Assembly (NCBI GenBank): GCA_021800745.1
Contig: JAJYYS010000097.1
Span: 1-6,080, forward strand
From: a bacterium
GTDB lineage: Bacteria; SZUA-79; Acidulodesulfobacterales; Acidulodesulfobacteraceae
Direction: 5' to 3'
Length of the DNA: 6,080 nt
Shown: one piece after another, positions 4,740 to 6,080 of the stretch
How positions within the stretch are numbered: the stretch's first letter is position 1
Layout: each line of letters begins with the position of its first letter
Made by a program: the position numbers and the translations under genes
The notes under the pieces: generated by a model
The model's database searches: none
What the model was told of the DNA's origin: nothing
What the model saw: only the letters and a program-made list of their open reading frames with translations

Positions 4740-5726
4740 ATGGAACTGGAATTAACCGACAAGAAAATATTAAATATTCTACAGACGGATTTTCCTATTT
4801 CCGTCCGCCCGTTTTTAAGCATCGCGAATCTTACCGGCATATCCGAAGAAGAGGTTTTAGGCAGGATATTAAATTTAAAAAATAATAAAATTATCAGGCA
4901 GATAAGCGCTATATTCGATTCCCACAATATAGGATATAAAAGCACCCTGGCGGCGTTTAAAGTCGATAGCGGGCTTGTGGATTCCGCCGCGGATGCCATA
5001 AGTTCGCATAGCGGCGTCAGCCATAATTATTTAAGAAACAACGAATACAATATATGGTTTACTATTACCCTGCCGTCCGAATATTCTCTCGAAGACGAAA
5101 TTAAACTGCTGAGCGAAAAGTCTGGCGCGTCCGATTATTTAATACTGCCTACGCTTAAACTTTTTAAAATAGGCGTTAATTTCGATATGACCGGTGAAGA
5201 GTCTTCTTCTTTTAAATTTTTTTCGCATGACGATTTTAAATCCGATTCCGAGATAAAAATTACAGATTTTGAAAAGTCGTGCATTAGGGAACTTCAAAAA
5301 GACCTTGAAATTACCCCCGAACCCTTTAAGAATTTATCGGCAAATTTAGGAATTTCTCAGGAAAAATTATTGGAAACGATAAAAAATTTTTTAAGCGATA
5401 AAAAAATGCGCAGGTTTGCATGCGTTCTGTATCATCAGAAAGCCGGATTCAGTTACAATATTATGGGCATATGGAAATCGAAACCGGAAGAAACCGAAAA
5501 TCATGGAAAAATAATGTCTTCTATAAAAGAAGTTTCCCACTGCTATCAAAGGCCGGTATATCCGGGAAGGTGGGAATACAATATATTTACCATGATACAT
5601 TCAAAATCTAAAGAAGACGCACATAACGTTATGGAACGGATTTCTTCGCTTACGGGCATAAAGGATTTCGATGCCCTAGAAAGCACTAAAGAATTTAAAA
5701 AAGTAAGGGTGCGATATTATGTTTAA
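4740..5726 (+). CDS. Fused AhbA-AhbB-type siroheme decarboxylase (NirDL-like)
   Basis: The 328-residue protein has two tandem Lrp/AsnC-like units. Unit 1 has a winged-helix part (about 5-60, ELTDKKILNILQTDFPIS...IIRQISAIFD) and an effector-like domain (67-150) with HNYLRNNEYNIWFT (95-108). Unit 2 repeats this: helix part 174-226 (ITDFEKSCIRELQ...KKMRRFACVL) and domain 228-318 with SHCYQRPVYPGRWEYNIFTMIH (266-287). These His/Tyr/Arg and W-x-YN motifs mark the AhbA/AhbB and NirD/L/G/H family, which decarboxylates siroheme to 12,18-didecarboxysiroheme in siroheme-dependent heme synthesis or in heme d1 synthesis. AhbA and AhbB are often separate genes, whereas NirDL is a known fusion. Which pathway applies cannot be decided without neighbours (ahbC/ahbD or nirS/nirF/nirJ). 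It is a cytoplasmic enzyme, not a transcription regulator. The start is the only early ATG and has no clear ribosome site. Confidence 0.82.
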   Translation: MELELTDKKILNILQTDFPISVRPFLSIANLTGISEEEVLGRILNLKNNKIIRQISAIFDSHNIGYKSTLAAFKVDSGLVDSAADAISSHSGVSHNYLRNNEYNIWFTITLPSEYSLEDEIKLLSEKSGASDYLILPTLKLFKIGVNFDMTGEESSSFKFFSHDDFKSDSEIKITDFEKSCIRELQKDLEITPEPFKNLSANLGISQEKLLETIKNFLSDKKMRRFACVLYHQKAGFSYNIMGIWKSKPEETENHGKIMSSIKEVSHCYQRPVYPGRWEYNIFTMIHSKSKEDAHNVMERISSLTGIKDFDALESTKEFKKVRVRYYV

Positions 5727-6080
5727 TGAAAGCGAACTGCTGACCGAGTTCTTTTTATATCCTTTAATCTTGTGTTCCATTATTGCGCTTGCGATTATAA
5801 TAGAACGTTTTTACAGCTTAAGAAAATCCAAAATATTTCCGGAGGAATTCCTTTTTAACGTCGAAAAATCCATAAAAGACGGTGATATAGAAAAAGCTAA
5901 AGGCATGTGCATGACGGCAAAAACCCCCATAGCAAAAATTTATCTTTCAATCATAGACAACTATAAAAACTCTATAGATACCATTAAATTAGAGGTCGAA
6001 GAGTCGGGAAGAAGGGCATATTTAGACCTCGAAAAAAACCTCGAAGGACTGAGCGCGATTACGACTATCGCTCCGCTGCT
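5719..6080 (+). CDS. MotA/TolQ/ExbB-family proton channel, N-terminal part (cut by window end)
   Basis: The open frame runs from the ATG at 5719 to the window edge: 120 whole codons, no stop. Residues 11-30 form a membrane helix (FFLYPLILCSIIALAIIIER), followed by a charged cytoplasmic stretch. The visible end is LEKNLEGLSAITTIAPL (104-120), the motif that opens the second membrane helix in ExbB/TolQ proteins (normally continuing GLLGTV). Such proteins form the proton-motive-force-driven motor that energises TonB transport or the Tol envelope system. The ATG lies within the last codons of the upstream decarboxylase (8-bp overlap), with TAAGGGTG about 9 nt upstream as ribosome site, so the two are almost certainly co-transcribed. 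ExbB versus TolQ cannot be settled without the missing remainder and the neighbours. Confidence 0.85.
   Translation, partial: MFNESELLTEFFLYPLILCSIIALAIIIERFYSLRKSKIFPEEFLFNVEKSIKDGDIEKAKGMCMTAKTPIAKIYLSIIDNYKNSIDTIKLEVEESGRRAYLDLEKNLEGLSAITTIAPL

Noticed and set aside
5391..5611. Small open frames on both strands within the end of the decarboxylase gene
   Set aside because: They overlap the conserved second-unit motifs in other frames and show no domain.
4740..5726. Lrp/AsnC-type transcription regulator
   Set aside because: The general fold is the same, but the tandem arrangement and the HNYLRNNEYNIW and HCYQRPVYPGRWEYN motifs belong to the siroheme decarboxylase branch.

Overview
The window comes from an AT-rich bacterial chromosome with strongly A/T-biased intergenic DNA. 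A Gram-negative-type envelope is suggested by two exported c-type cytochromes and the start of an ExbB/TolQ/MotA-type proton-channel gene. An LL-diaminopimelate aminotransferase (DapL) together with a fused AhbA-AhbB-type siroheme decarboxylase fits an anaerobic or micro-aerobic lineage such as the Desulfobacterota/Nitrospirota groups. That placement is inference from gene content only. No mobile elements, CRISPR arrays, tRNA or rRNA genes were seen.

Layout. (1) 1-339: a small secreted protein with a Lys/Ala-rich linker and one peptidoglycan-binding domain, followed by an intrinsic terminator (357-400). (2) 419-3017, + strand: bioD, dapL and folK. There are 56 nt between bioD and dapL, and dapL/folK share an ATGA stop/start overlap, so this is probably one operon of biotin, lysine/peptidoglycan and folate steps. 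(3) 3014-3421, - strand: speD (S-adenosylmethionine decarboxylase), tail-to-tail with folK so that their stop codons overlap. (4) 3422-3662: a very AT-rich divergent control region with a candidate promoter for each side, a hairpin in the speD leader, paired 10-bp direct repeats and an (AT)8 tract. (5) 3663-4591: two tandem, clearly paralogous monoheme c-type cytochromes. They are separated by about 230 bp holding a 12-bp perfect inverted repeat, and are followed by two consecutive terminators. (6) 4681-6080: a good promoter drives a fused AhbA-AhbB-type gene, whose end overlaps the start of an ExbB/TolQ-family gene cut by the window edge.

How the genes fit together. The left half is ordinary cofactor and amino-acid metabolism plus polyamine synthesis. 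The right half is themed on heme: a decarboxylase of the siroheme-dependent heme (or heme d1) route lies beside two small heme proteins, and it is translationally linked to a proton-motive-force-driven membrane motor subunit that might serve iron/heme uptake or envelope maintenance. I see no convincing undescribed system. The observations most worth checking are the cytochrome pair, the AhbA-AhbB fusion with its overlap into the channel gene, and the regulatory structure around speD.
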